DNA of 64,000 bases from Clarireedia homoeocarpa (GCA_001465935.1 LNKV01000036.1:248001-312000), one strand, 5' to 3'; positions 1 through 13,309 are shown, numbered from the stretch's first letter. The notes: a model not told the origin generated them from the sequence alone. Numbers and translations: made by a program.

Positions 1-2851
1 AGAGTAATAGGTAGAACAGAATACGAGGTACAAAGAACAAGTAAAGCAAGGAAACGTGATACAAAAGAAGCAGAGAGATAGGCAGGTGTTGGTGATACGA
101 TTTTAAAGAAAATGCGTGAGTTAAGTCAGCTGTAGCTGTAGCTGGCTGTAGCTGGCTGTAGCTGTCTGTAGCTGCTGCCGCTGCTGCTGCTGCTGTCAGC
201 CCGTTCCCACTCCAGTCAGTGCCCATTGGCGCCCCCTCTCTCTCCCCCTGCGCAATTAACATTCACGGTCCAAGAAAGTGGGTTTTTGGAAAGGCAAAGT
301 ATGTCGGCCCCGGATTCTCATGATTATTTTGGGTAATTTGGGCTTTTGCAGAGACTGTACTTCGTAAGTGGTGCCAATTTTTCCAAGATTCGGGAAAATG
401 CATGCCCCTCTCTTTGGACTATCGGACTGCAAGGTGACTAAACAAACCACTAACTACTAACTTAGGTAACCTTACAACCGTACAACCGCACAACCGCACA
501 ACCTTACCTCCTTACCTTACTCGCCTTACTCGCCTTACTCGACTTTTTTTGCGCGCCCGCGTACTTCTGGTAACTACAAAAGGATACAAGCATGCAGTAT
601 GGAAGATGAAAGATGGAATGTGGAAGCTCGAACATGGAAGATGGAATATGGAGCCACCCAGAGCTCGTTCCATGTATGAGCCTCTTCTTCCTCCCTGCAC
701 ATGTGGAGCCCTGTCCTGGTAGGCAAGTCCCCCAATGCAGGAGCTCGTGTTGCCATCATGGGTTCCTTGGGACGTCTTGGCAGTATGCGCTGAATCGAGA
801 ATCCGATTTTGTTTTGTCTGCACAAGTTGGCTTAGTTGCGCTGCTGCGCGTCCTGAGCCGACTGGATGAGAAGAAACGTGCGACGAGGAAAATGCTCATT
901 TGGTTGTTCGTTCTACTGTACTTCCGCACTTGGTGGTCGTGTCTGACCTAGCACGAGGAAGACAAATAGATGTCGTTCTGGGCGCTCGGCATGACGTGAC
1001 ATATTCATCCCAACATGGACGGACACGTTATATTGCCATTTTCTGCAAAGGTTGTTAGCTTTGCTCGGGGATGCCTTGAAACTAGCTGCAGAAACATCCC
1101 TCCCTACCTAAACAACAGTCGGGTCTCACTCACGCTTTTGCTGCGGTGCGGAAAGAGGTTGGATTGCATAGCAAGCTGAAGCACGATTCTTTGCATCACA
1201 CTACACATGGCTTTTGCTACGCCCACACATCTGAACCCCTCCTTTTCTCTCATACGCACACTCTCTCTCCTCTCTGTCCCTTTATGCATCTTTGACCTGT
1301 ATTATTACCAAGGATATATATACTATGCAGGGACAGACATTTCGATCACTGGGAACCAAAGTTTCTTCTTTTTCTTCCTTTGACTCCACCGTGAAAATAA
1401 AAACAAAAGATAAAACACACAGACAACCACACAATACCCCTGGCCATCTCCCCCAAACTTCCTCTAACGTGAGCGACATCCATCCATCCTTCTCGCTGAT
1501 CTGATCGACACCTGGATCATCCTGCTGGTAAACTATGGTCTTGAGATCGGTCGGTTAGAATCCGAGATTGCGTTTATGTAGGACAGTACAGTACAGCACA
1601 GTACAAGCACAGTAAAGCAAACCAGTACAAGCACAGTAAAGCAAACCACTGGAGTGACACAAACCCAAACAACCTACACCTACACCAAACACCAAACAAC
1701 CCCCAACCCCGAGACGACAACCTTCCTTTCCATCCCAAAAGTACATTTTACAGTAATCAACTTCCCTCTCCTCTCCTCTCCTCTCCTCTCCCATCATAAC
1801 CATCAATGCATGCATGCATGCAGTGAGCGAGTAATAATTAATTACAGGAAAACAATACTCCCCACCGACCCGTATTATTTTACCGTACTCCGTAAAGCAA
1901 GCAAGTAACGTAACCTTATGTACTCGTATATCCATCCCATCCATCTGCCGCAAGTACCACATCCCCATCCCCATCCCCTCGGCAATCCAATAAACACAAG
2001 TTACTCGTTAGCGAGACAACTTTTTTCAGCTACCTACTTACCTACTTACCTACCTACCTACCTACCGTGCTACTATCCCCCCCCCCCAAGGAATAAAGGT
2101 TAAATTTTGATGTGGCAAGACGTAGAAAAAAAATAACCTTTATTCATGGGGAGGGATAGTACCGACGATCGGTCCGTCCCGTTCCGTACTCGTACTAATA
2201 CAATAAATAATACAATCAATACTAACTAACTTACAGGATACTTACAAGTCAGCAGCATACTGTGTGAACAGCATCTCCCAAAGTACTTCCACCACATCTC
2301 TGTCTCTGTCTCTGTCTCTGCTCGCACTATGCACTCACTCACCCACTCACTTTATCTACAAAGTATGTATATATATATATATAGCTAAGCGAGCAACCCA
2401 CAACTACATCAACTAAAAGTCTCGACACAAAAAGAAAGAAAAAAAAAAAAAAAAAAAAAAAAAGAAAAAAACACGAGATGAGATGAAATGAAATTACTCA
2501 CCCAGCGAGTAAGTGAATTGAGTGTTATCCCCGAGTATTTGGTCATTTTCGTGCACCTTCTATTTGATAGTGTCTATTCCCCCCCCCTTTTCAGAAACTC
2601 CTGAATCATGCCCCCTTCCCCATGACGCAGATTTTCCCAAACCATCCTCCCCTCCCGCCATACCATACTATACCAAGCCAAACGCCCCAGACTCCAAGTA
2701 TACGCCGTGCAGAAGAACCAGTCGGTATCTAGATAGTACTCCTACAATGTAGACCGTGTAATGTTAATCCTACAACAGTGTTTGATCCCGCGAAAAGAAA
2801 AGTCCACCAGAGCCGAGGCGCGAGAACCGAAGGAAAGTAGCTAATTCTCAT
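1..2851. other. Gene-poor flank with microsatellites
   Basis: I see no convincing gene here; the open frames are short and lack recognisable domains. The stretch holds CTGTAG/CTG-type repeats (about 128-196), CTTACTCG repeats (about 510-542), GTACA/GCACA repeats (about 1583-1640), CTCTC and GCATGC runs (about 1765-1825), TACC repeats (about 2035-2065) and an A-run of about 25 (about 2440-2463). It lies downstream of the histidine kinase on the minus strand, so part of it is that gene's 3' UTR. Confidence 0.6.
2440..2470. repeat. Long A homopolymer tract
   Basis: An almost pure run of A (about 25) followed by G and more A. It lies about 390 bp beyond the stop codon of the histidine kinase. 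Confidence 0.9.
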
Positions 2852-5800
2852 CTATGATTCAGATATCGATATCGAGTTGAATCGCGTGACTAGTTCTTCG
2901 ATCTTGGGTAATAAATCCGGAATACGGAAGGGTTTGGAAACGACATCATCCTGTTCATGGTTTGATTAGCCTTTTTGGATTCTCAAGATTCGCTAACAGT
3001 TTTTGGAACATACCATTCCAGCAGCTAGTGCGGTTTCGATCTGCTCGAGCCGTGCGTTTGCCGTGACAGCAATTATAGGAACGTGTCGAACGATCGTCCC
3101 TTCGGATTCGAGATTTCGGATTTTCCTAGCACAAGAAAGACCGTCCACTAAAATTTCATACATTAGCTAAGTCCCAGGGACACTTTGGAGAGTTTGAGGA
3201 ATTTTAAGACGTACTGATAGGCATCTCCAAGTCCATTAACACGCACGACAGACGGTTACTAGCGGCGTCATCTTCCACACCTTTCCAGAAAGAAGATTTT
3301 TCAAGAGCCTGAAGACATTCAACACCATGGTTTGCAGTCTCAGTAACAAAGCCGGCCCTATTCAGCTGTTTTTGGAGGACCCTTTGATTTACGAGGTTGT
3401 CCTCAACAATAAGAACAGTGATGTTCTGGTAGTCAAGTGCTGGCTTCGGCGATACCTTGACTCTTTTGGTGGCATGGCTAGCAATTAACGTCAGTATTAG
3501 ATCAAAAGACTGACAGTCTAAAGGGTATTTGAATACGCTGGCTTGAGATGGCCTTTGCGAATTCCATGATGGGATAATACGTACGTTTCTGGAACGACCT
3601 TCTCGGATAAACTATTATGACGTTCGATCCTGGAAGGACTGGAAGGACTGGAAGTCTGTGGCAGAGATCTTTGTGTGAGTTTAGGTGTAGAGACAGGCGA
3701 AACCTCGGGAACATGTTCAGCTCTGCGAGCTCTAATATAAAACGCGAAGCTACTGCCCACACCTCTCTCCGAGGAAACGCCTATTTGACCTCCCTGGAGT
3801 TCTGTTAGTTGTCTTGAAATGAACAGTCCTAGGCCTGATCCACCATATTGGACGTGTGTGCGTGGCGAAGCTTGCGAAAATCGCTGGAACAATATCGACA
3901 CTTCATCTTTGTCAAGACCTCGGCCAGTATCTTGAACTGCAAACTTTAGGTATAAGTCTTCACCTAGACCCCACTCCGCATCATCCAAATTCATGTTTGC
4001 AGCCTTTGAACGGGATGGGAAATATCTAACATCGGTACTGTCCCCTGTTGGACGCACCCGGCTTGCACCGATACGCACGATTATTGCACGTTTGGCTTGT
4101 CCTGTGGTAAATTTAATCGCATTCGTTAACAGATTTATCAGAACCTGAAGTAATCTGGATGGATCAAGCTTCGCCCAATCGATAGAGAGGTCTCTGTAAG
4201 AATCTTCGATTAAGAACTCCACAGAGATATCGTGCTTTTCCATGTCCCCTTCAAACATTTTGATAGCTCTCTGTGCGACACTGATCGGCTGTGTAGGAAC
4301 TGGGGTTACAACCAACAGTGCAGAGTCCAACTTTGACAGAGTCAGTATGTCATCAACGATCCGCTTCTGATGCTGAGCGCAAAGTGAGATCGTCTGGGCA
4401 GCATCAAGACAGCCATCCACAATCTCGGCTAGATCCATGTAAGTTTCGTGATTTTGCAATTCAGACTTTAATGCCTTTATGGACGAAGCTGTCAGAGAGC
4501 TGGTAATTTCGTCAGAACATTGTAGAATCGCACTCAATGGGTTGCGCATCTCGTGGCTCGTCATATCAATGAAGTTTTCCTGTTGCCTCTTGAGCTCGAT
4601 TGCTTCTTCCATTCGCATTCTTTGGAAAGCTTCCGCCCATTTCTGATGCGAAATATTGGTAATGCTGCCGAATATGCTTCTAAGGTTGTTATCATCGGTC
4701 ACGGGCGCGCAACTCATCAAAGCCCAAGTATCTGTGGTCGTATTTCCATTTTGCCATGGAGCCTTGAACCGGAACTCGTGGGTCACGGCAACCTTCTGTG
4801 TAACGAGTTTATCCCAAACAGCGCGAACCCCCTCGCGATCTTCATCTTTGATACTATCCATCCACGACCTTGCGCTATTTGATGACCGAGGATGCCGTGA
4901 TATTTCCCTTGATACGTCAGTTCAAGTGAATTAAGTATTCCTTGGGAGGAGACTCACCACCAGGTATCATTACAGAACATAATTTCCCCTTGGGCATTCG
5001 CAATAAAAATTCCCACGGGTGCCATTTCCGCCATACGAGTAAACCTATTCTCACTTTCTACTGCCTCTTGGGTTCGTAGGTTAACAAGTTCCGACAACTA
5101 GATAAGTTGAAAGTTAGTACAGGTCTGGTGATCACTTCATGAGACTGAATTTACCTCCTGACGATCCTGAGCAGCTATACGCGCTGCTCGCTGGCCTCTG
5201 CGTATCTCATCTTCGAAAAGAACAACGGATGCCATAGAAGTTGCTAGCTGTCGAGAGATAAGCTGAACAAACAAACTATAATCATCATCATATGGTCTTC
5301 TCGGGTTTATTCCCATGACTAGAAAGCCCAATATAGATTCTCCTGTAGTTGCGTGCAGTGGCATGACAACAACAGCTCGACACGGGTCACCGAAACCTGC
5401 CCATTCCAGACCTTCAATGATTTCCGAAGATAGCGTTCCATCCTCGGTAGTAAGAATTATAGGGCGATCAACTTTTATAGATTCTCTCAAGTGTGGAGCG
5501 AATCCTTCATCACTACCATTCAAATCAAGAGGCGAAACCGCAACATTGTGCCCTGTGAGAAGAGTTAGGGGGTTTGTCCTGATTGTATAGAGAATGGAAT
5601 GCTCTACCTTCTGGGACGCCAATGGTGCCTTCTAGTACACAGACCGGGGACTGAGACACACTTCCAGAATGCAGCGAGCTCATGTCACTATCCGCCGCGT
5701 CGTCGCCAACGGAGTAAAGAAGCGCAAATGGAATGTCGCGGGGATTGTATTGTAACCCTTTAATGACTTGGCCCCACTATAGATCAATCAAATGTTAGTC

Positions 5801-8369
5801 CGGCAGTTGGACGAGGAGATGACGCCATGGAGATAAAACAATCAAGATAAGCTGGATTTTGTATATTACTCACGAAACCTTTGACGTCCCGAGCTGCCGC
5901 TGTTTTCTCTCCAACTTCTCGAAGTGTTAGCATACGACGTTCAGAAATGACTCTCCTTGTTTTCTCCCACGCCGGATCTGGAAACAATATTAGTGTTGAT
6001 TTCAGGGAGAGGCAACTTTTAAAACAGTGGGTACATACTGTACAATCCGACCACTGATCCATCCTCTCCAACTAGAGGTATTATGCTCCAGGAAAAGTAG
6101 GTCTCCTCGATATAACCATTACGTTTGAGGAAAAGGCAGTCATCATCCTTCATGGTAGCCTGTGCTGAATTTCTGGCCTTTTGAAAAACCACTCCAAGAT
6201 CATTCCAAAGTTCTTCCCATACAAACTTGTAGCTTTTACCCTGTACATATTTTAGTAATTGAACGTTCTCTTTGTTCTCCTGAGAAAAGAAATGAGGGTA
6301 TCGAAATGCAATACAAGTCCACGATTATGGTGGAACGACAATCAAGCGCGCAAGATGGTTCGGGCTAAGATTGTGTTGATAGGTTCCTTGAAGAGCAAGA
6401 AGAAATTGCTGTCTGACTTACCATTATATTAGGATGCTTTTGGCCGGCTATAAGAATGTATGCCTCATTATATATAGCTGTGAAGATGTTAGAGTATAAA
6501 TGAAATAGTTTATGATTATGGCATACTTGTAAAGTCATTACCCCACTGCAAACACGTTAGCACATATTCATAGGAGAGGGTAACAATCCATTCCGAGAGA
6601 CTAGCATTTGGAAAACGAAATATTACATAATAGATGACATCGACGAAGGGTTGAGATTGAATAAATCGAGAGGTTGAATATACTTACATACATAGCTGCA
6701 GGATGAGGACTACCCATGATGAGATTGCACATGGCTCTTAGATCAAAGTTCCATGTCTCGATCGGACCAAGAGGAGTAGATGCCCAGTTGTAATTGCGAC
6801 AAAACTGCACATGTCGAGGTAGTGCTGCAGACATTGGAAGTCTGGTCCAATCGAAAGAAGAACCCTCAGCAGATCTCATTTGGTCACTGATAATACTTTC
6901 CCTTACGACAATGGTTTCGGCCGCAGTGGGGGTTGAAGTGACAGAGCCGAAGTAATCGGCCGGTTCAGATGAGAGTCCGATGGATGTGGAAGCAGATTGA
7001 CCTAGGCTCCTTTGCTGATCAGGGCTGCTATTTGCCGTATTTGCCGATACAGAACCTATCACTGGGAGGTTATTATGAGTACCACTGATGACCCGAAGAC
7101 GCTTCCGTAATGTCGAACAACTCCATGTAAAACCGCCATACAAGAACGATGGGAGGCATATGTCTAAAGATTCGTATTGTTTGTTTACAAAACTTAAAGC
7201 CCACGATTTAAACTCCGGGAATGCATGCGTGACGATGGTAGGAGAAGAGAGGTCCGCATAACCTGTTACCATTTCTAGAATTGGTTCTGTAGCACGGAGA
7301 GAGGCATTCGCATATTCTAAGCGTAGGCGGCCGCCCGGAATAAAGTTCTTTTGGTCGGCGACATCAATAATAAAAGTTGGCCTTTCATCCAGCTCTAGTA
7401 ACTCGAGTATGCCAACGCTATCAATCAAAGAACTCCCTGATGTTTTCGACCTGGGGCTTGCCGACCGATTGTTACTGCGGTCCGCATCTTGAAAGTTGGA
7501 AGCACTTGCAGGAGGGGGAGGACCTCCGAGTATTTTACCCCTAGCTAATCTGCGGCGAATAGGAGTTAGCACAATTGTTCTTTACATGTATGCAGATCGC
7601 AATGGCAGAAAGTATTGTAAGGCATACATGGCTCCCAACATATTTTCACAGATCAAAGATACATAGCAGACGTCAAAGCAAATAGAAGTACTAACTTTAT
7701 AGTTTTGATACTGTGTTCGTCCCGTGGTCGATTCGACATGGCTGCCGCATCTACACCCGAGAATCTTGGCAGAGAAAAGCGCTTCAAGTTGTGGAAAAAG
7801 AATAACGGAGATTGGGGCGATTGTGATTCGAGTAAGCCACTCGCTGCTGCATTCTCCGGATGAAGTATATGACGAAGTTTGAATTTTGGACGCGACTTCT
7901 TCAGCTATGGCAGGGATCAGTTTCTGCAAAGCTGATGTATACGATCGACTCGGGATCGCACAATCGAGGTGTAGAAAGACTAACTGGTGGTTCTGATATC
8001 ACTGCGCCTGTCGCCCTTCCAGAACCGTTATCCTCCACTCTAGAATGTTTCGCAGAGTGCGCTGGTTGCGCAGTAGTCGCACGAGTTATCGGCAGGGGTT
8101 GCTGTAACTTGTCGAGGAGGGGTTTGGCTGAGGAAGATGCGTCTTCGGTGCATACCTCAATCAGCAATTTAGAATGAGGTTCTGGTAAATCCGATGCTAT
8201 TCCTGCTAACGAGTCAGACCCTTGTCCCTTTGTTCAGTCCAATTTTCAAATCTAGCCTACCTCGGAATTCGTTTGGCGGAGACGCAAGCGATAGCGGTGC
8301 GAGGCTGGCTTCTTTGTTTCGGTCCTTGTCGATCTGTGAGTGAAGGATGGGATTTGATTCGGACTTCAT
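2852..8369 (-). CDS. Hybrid histidine kinase, PAS-PAS-GAF-PAS-HisKA-HATPase-REC
   Basis: A two-component phosphorelay sensor. I place 15 exons whose phases all close, giving about 1435 residues from ATG 8369 to TAG 2852. In order: a PAS-like segment (about 225-330), a second PAS (about 430-560), a GAF-like segment (about 590-780), a third PAS (about 790-920), HisKA with SHEMRNPLSA and phospho-acceptor His about 948, HATPase_c with N box NLLTNAIKFT, DTGRG and GSGLGLFIS, then a C-terminal receiver with LIVEDN, phospho-acceptor Asp about 1353 in VLMDLEMP and Lys about 1409 in DDVVSKPF. All residues needed for phosphotransfer are visible, so it should pass phosphate to an HPt protein such as Ypd1. 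No transmembrane segment is evident, so a cytosolic sensor is inferred. Exon 5 is only 19 bp. I cannot assign a fungal HHK group from sequence alone. Confidence 0.93.
6527..6545 (-). other. 19-bp internal microexon of the histidine kinase
   Basis: It encodes WGNDFT plus one base inside the second PAS domain. The acceptor is TTTGCAG and the donor GTATGC. Upstream donor GTAAGT at 6682-6687 and downstream acceptor CACAG at 6478 keep frame and give a continuous PAS reading AAMYWGNDFTTIYNEAY. Without it the PAS core breaks. Confidence 0.85.
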
Positions 8370-9731
8370 GAGGAGAAAATCGAGTGTGATATGCAGGAGT
8401 GAAAGGCGTTCATTGGGGCTTTGATGATCTAGATTGGGGATTATCGATCAGGCGCACATTAGGGAATCAATCGCCTTTCTGGGTTGTTCCTTAATAGCCT
8501 TGTCTTTTGTACGATGAGCCCTGTATCGCACAGCACATTCGATATTTGAAGCACCTATCGGAAACATTAACATAGGTATGCGATGTTGACCGGCGGGGTG
8601 AAACTAAATGGACTTTGTCCTGTCCAAGCACGTGTCACTCGTCATTCATAATAACTGAACCAACCGGCGACATTGACTGACTGAGCTTGCGCGAGTGATG
8701 GTATGGCACAATCTGGCGAAGATATTGAATAGAGCACAGCGGAGTAGAGTAAAGTAGAGCAGAGCAGCGTAGCGTAGAAAAGGCTTTCTTGTTGCGAGAT
8801 TGTTTTCTTTTTCCTCGTGTTGTTGTGCGGACTGAGACTCGGTTTGCCTCGTGGTTAAATAAAACTTCCAAATGGATCCCTACGTGGAAGTGGAGTGGAG
8901 GCATGTCAAGCCATCTCTTGCGATAACATGGTATTTTTAATTGGATCCATCCAAGGAGGTGGAGGTGGAGGTGGGAGGTGGGCGGTGGTATGGGAGAAAG
9001 AAGTGCATGACCTTGGCAGTTCGTTAGCAGAATAGGGAAAGTACGGACGAGTGACCCCTACACAAAGCGATGCCACTGCTTCGTACGTTGTACTTGCCAT
9101 GTATCAACCTATTGTTATTGAGACACAATTCATATGCATTTGACGACAGCAGCAAGGAGCAAGCGATTAAAGATCCTTGAGGAGATCAGCCTGTTCATTT
9201 CAGCGCTTACCGATCCACGGTCCCGAGTCAAGCATACACAAAGCAGTTTGCATGTACTGTACTTTGCTCGGTTATCTCGGTTTCCTATTCCTAGCACCGC
9301 CATAGCTGCTTGATGTGTGATGATATACTCTGTGCTTGTACGGATTGTACTGTGCTCTGTATTGAGCAGATCGGTGCTCGAGTGTTCTTAACCTTAGCCG
9401 TTTTGGGCCAGGAGCTGAGGAGACATGATGAGCGAGCCATGATGTCAGTACACACAGCCCATTTCACATGCGCTTCAAATCATTTGTTAGCACCGTCCTC
9501 GCACGCCGGCACTCCCGCAACACTTGAAACTTTCATCTTTCTGTTAGCGTGAGTTACTATTTCGCATTTGTTAACATTGCGTTGCGTTGCGTTGCGTTGC
9601 GTCCTCAAGATGTCTTCACATTTGACTTCGTTTTGTGTGTCTTTGATGCAAATTCAACCATCTCCTATCATCGCTCTCGTACGTGATACCACCCATACCT
9701 TCGGCCAGGCCCTTGCAGCTAGCCTCTACCC
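8370..9731. other. Divergent intergenic region, kinase / PAF-AH-like gene
   Basis: Shared upstream region of the histidine kinase (-) and the esterase (+). It contains GTAGAGTAAAGTAGAGC-like repeats (about 8743-8777), a GGAGGTGGAGGT run (about 8935-8990) and a GCGTT pentamer array (about 9578-9602) some 130 bp before the esterase ATG. I see no gene. Confidence 0.6.
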
Positions 9732-11861
9732 ATGGGCGACAATTCAAGCACTGAAGGTGTTGCTCCAAACAAGCCTGAAGATGTCCCAAATCCGAAGCAA
9801 CCGAAGACTCGCTATCCGAATGGCTTTCGAGAAAAAATACTACGGACACCATTGCCATACTACAACGGGCCGTATTCCGTGGGGATGATGGACATTGAGG
9901 TGCCAGTACGAGAACCAAGAGCCTTCTCACACATCAAGCGAAATCATCGACATGTTTTGGAGCTCGAGACTGTGCTTTTCAGTGTCTTTTACCCTTCTAA
10001 ATTTGGTTCCGGCGACGGTCCATCACCTGAAGGTTTGCCGAAATGGAGTCGGCCAACATGGCTATCAAGACCACGGGTCGAAGTCGCAAAGGGTTATGGA
10101 ATATTTGCGGGATGCCCGTCATGGATGATGATACCATGGTTTGGTAGATTCTCATGCCTACAGCAAATTTGATCTACATACTTATGATGTTACAGGACTG
10201 ACTACTGCTTTTACCAAGATTCCGGCATTCCGCAACGCGAAATTGGCGACACATTGGCCGCCGAAACAGAATTCACGAGAAGATGAAGCTGGATACCAAG
10301 TCAAAAACAAAGCGGGGGAAGCCCCACCTGGAGAACCAGAATCGCCATGTTTCCCATTGCTGATCTTCAGTCATGGTCTGGGCGGGACGAGGACAACCTA
10401 TAGTACTGTCTGTGGAGAATTTGCCAGTTACGGATTTGTCGTGGTGTCCATGGAGCATCGAGATGGATCTGGACCTCGGACTTATGTCAATTTACCGAAC
10501 GAAGGCGACAACTTGGGCTCACAGAATATTGATCACAGTAAAGAAGCTCGAGAGCAAGGCTGGGAACGACATGACTATATCTTTCCCCAAGGAAATGCCA
10601 AAGATACCACGCCAGGGAACAAACAAGGGTGATTCGGTCTCGCCGGATACTTCGGCGAAAGTTATGCTAATTTTCACATAGTGTTGACAAAGAACTGCGT
10701 TCGGCGCAAATCGAACTTAGGCTTGCCGAGATAGAAGAAGCATATCATGTTATGACGCAAATTAAAAACGGGGACGGCGAATTGGTTGCCAAAGCTAATT
10801 TGAGGGACAAGAAGTCTGGTCACATCGGTGGCTCATCCCGTGGTCTGGATGGAGTTGATTGGGCTTCATGGAAAGATCGATTTCACCTCCAACAAGTAAC
10901 GATGATCGGCCACTCCTTCGGTGGAGCCACAGCAGTTGAAGTTCTCCGGCGTCAAGATCGCTTCACCTACATCTCCCAAGGCATCCTCTACGACCCTTGG
11001 GGCGGGGCCATTCAACCACCAGAAGACAACCCCAAACACCGCATCCGGTCCCCCGTCCTCTGCATCTCCAGCGAAGCCTTCATGTACTGGCCCTTCAACT
11101 TCGAATCCACCATGACACTCTGCCATGAAGCCAAAGACCAAGGCACCCTCTGCTGGATGCTCACGGTGCGCGGCTCCGTGCACATCTCGCAATCTGATTT
11201 CTCCATCCTCTACCCAGTCATCTCTTCTTTCATCCTCAAAATGACCATCAACCCCCAGCGCGCCATCGATATCAACATCAACGCCTCGCTCGAATTCCTT
11301 AAAAAGGTCATGCCTCATCGCATCTCCGCCATGAATCGCGGCACCAATGAGCACCTCCTCGAAGCCAAGACCCTCGATACCCTGCCCACCATTCACCGCC
11401 CGCAGAAAAAATGGACCGCGGTGCGGCTGCGCATTCCGCATGAGTTATCGGCGCGCTTAATGCCGACGTGGGCGCGGAGGTATATAAAGAATAAGGGAAA
11501 ACATGGGAAAGCGAAGCTGGAGGCAATGAAGAGGATTAAGGAGGGTGTGCCGAGAGATCCGAAGGGTCGTCCGTTGAAGAGTCTGGATGATTTGGTGCAG
11601 GGGGAGGAGATCTGGATGCATGTTGCGCCGACGGCGGAGGAACTGAAAAGACACGGGTTGCAGGCGAATGAGGAGAGTGGTGCGGAGCAGAGAGATTATC
11701 AGAATAAGGAGGGGATGGTGGGAGAGGAGGAGGGGAGTATGGGAGAAGGTGGTGCTGGTGGTGCTGGGGCAAGGGAAAGGGAGAGGATTAATAGTGCGGT
11801 GGAGAGGAAGGGGAAGGAGGGCCATAGGGGGATCGAGGAGAAGATGATGAAGAGGGGGTAG
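9732..11861 (+). CDS. Platelet-activating factor acetylhydrolase-like esterase
   Basis: A serine hydrolase of the PAF-acetylhydrolase II family, expected to remove short or oxidised sn-2 acyl groups from phospholipids. Three exons (9732-10143, 10196-10628, 10682-11861; introns 52 and 53 bp) close in frame to 674 residues. Visible features are an oxyanion-region segment FSHGLGGTRTTYS, EHRDGSGPRTY, and the nucleophile elbow GHSFGGATAVEV in exon 3. RGSVHISQSD supplies a likely catalytic His. The last 70 or so residues are a Glu/Gly/Lys-rich, probably disordered tail. No signal peptide is seen, so it is likely intracellular. The start is the first ATG of a clean frame (ACCCATGG). Confidence 0.9.
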
Positions 11862-12356
11862 ATATAGATCGAGTGATCTTTATGATGGGGCGGGCATATT
11901 AAAAAGAGATGCATATATACACCGCTGACCAGGTAAAAATACAGAGACAGACCCACGACAGATATCCGGAGTATAATATATCTATAATAGACCCGAAAGA
12001 TTGGAAAGATCATAGGTAAGTTTAGGATGGTAATTTGTAGTAAGTTATATATATAATGAACTTGTATCTATCTATCATTTACGAAAATAAAATAAAATCA
12101 AATCATATAAAATCATACTCGTCCTAGGACTAACGTAGCACTTTCCCTTTCCCTTTCCCTTTCACTCACTCTACGCGATTCATGGCATCACATCACATTC
12201 CGCATGTACTTACTTACTTTACTTGGCAGTACATCTATCTACTTTTCTACGCAAAACAAAAACATACTCACTCACTCACTCTCACTCACCATTCGCAAAT
12301 TCGCAAGTCACCACAGAAGCACTTGGTTATTATCCAGCAGCCGAAAAGACTCGATG

Positions 12357-12389
<33 letters not shown>

Positions 12390-13309
12390 ATCAACATCGC
12401 ATTCTCATTCTCATTCTCATTTGCACCAAACTTATCTTATCCATCCTGCTTTGCCTTATCCTATCCTAATCCAATTCCACCTCCCTAGTCTTTTTACCGA
12501 ACCAATCAATCAATAACTTTGTATCTTATCTGCCTTTTTGCATCTCCGCAAAGTTTGCAGAGACCCAACAGATATATATAAGTTACACAGGTATTTAGGT
12601 TTCTCCCCCGCCTCGGCCATCTATCTCGTTGAGATACACCTCACACGTAGACCTCATTTCATGCTCATTCGCAAACCAAGTAAAACTTCCAATTCATGCC
12701 ATCCCACCGCACCGCACCGCATCGCACATTTCCACACCAAAAGTCCCTCCAATCCACCCATCCGAGCCTTTCCCATTTCATTTCCAAACCAGCCCATCCC
12801 ATCCCGTTCTGCCAAACCAACCGCCAAAGCAAAATAAGAACTAGCAATTATTCTATATACCATGAATATTGAATAGCGCAGAGTAAAAATAAGTTGTGTG
12901 CGTGAGCTGCCCCGTTTCTCGATCCCAAGGGATCTAGACAGAAAAGAAAAAGCTGGCGCAAAAGCCAGAACGACGTGAACAAGATATCCATCCATTAATC
13001 GGTACAAAAAAGGGGTGAAATACGTGTAGAACAACGCCCAGAGAGGAAGAGAAAGAACACCTGGCCTTCCTTCCTCTCCGCTCTTCGTCGTGTAGGTATG
13101 TTGTCTCCGCCATATCGTACATATAACTAACCGCGAAACAGAAGTAAGCGGTGGAAGCGGACGCAAACGAAGAAGTAGAAAGCAAAAAACCATCCATGGC
13201 TTTGCAAGAAAGTCGAATCACAGAATCCTCGAATAAAAACATAAAGACAGGGATTTCGAAGAAAGAAAAAAAGTCAACAGTAGCATAATACATATTATTA
13301 TGTGGATCG
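11862..13309. other. Convergent intergenic region
   Basis: Between the stops of the esterase (+) and Spa2 (-). It is low-complexity DNA: TTTCCC repeats (about 12142-12163), CACTCACT repeats (about 12268-12290), a (TA)n run (about 12356-12381), CATTCT repeats (about 12400-12420) and CACCGC repeats (about 12705-12722). It should contain both 3' UTRs. The open frames are repeat-driven. Confidence 0.6.
12356..12381. repeat. (TA)n microsatellite
   Basis: An uninterrupted TATATA run of about 25 bp in the convergent 3' region. Confidence 0.9.

Noticed and set aside
613..951. 112-codon open frame on the plus strand near the left end
   Set aside because: Overlaps GGAAGATGGAA-type repeats, has no domain and no supporting splice structure.
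3502..5622. Separate small genes suggested by individual open frames in the kinase locus
   Set aside because: They are exons of one gene; GT-AG sites and phases join them into continuous GAF, PAS, HisKA and HATPase domains.
10866..11441. 191-codon frame antisense to the esterase
   Set aside because: Mirror frame of a GC-rich coding exon; the sense strand has the GHSFG motif and a full domain.
12182..12516. Three overlapping frames of about 95 codons
   Set aside because: Produced by (TA)n, CACT and CATTCT repeats, with no conserved protein pattern.
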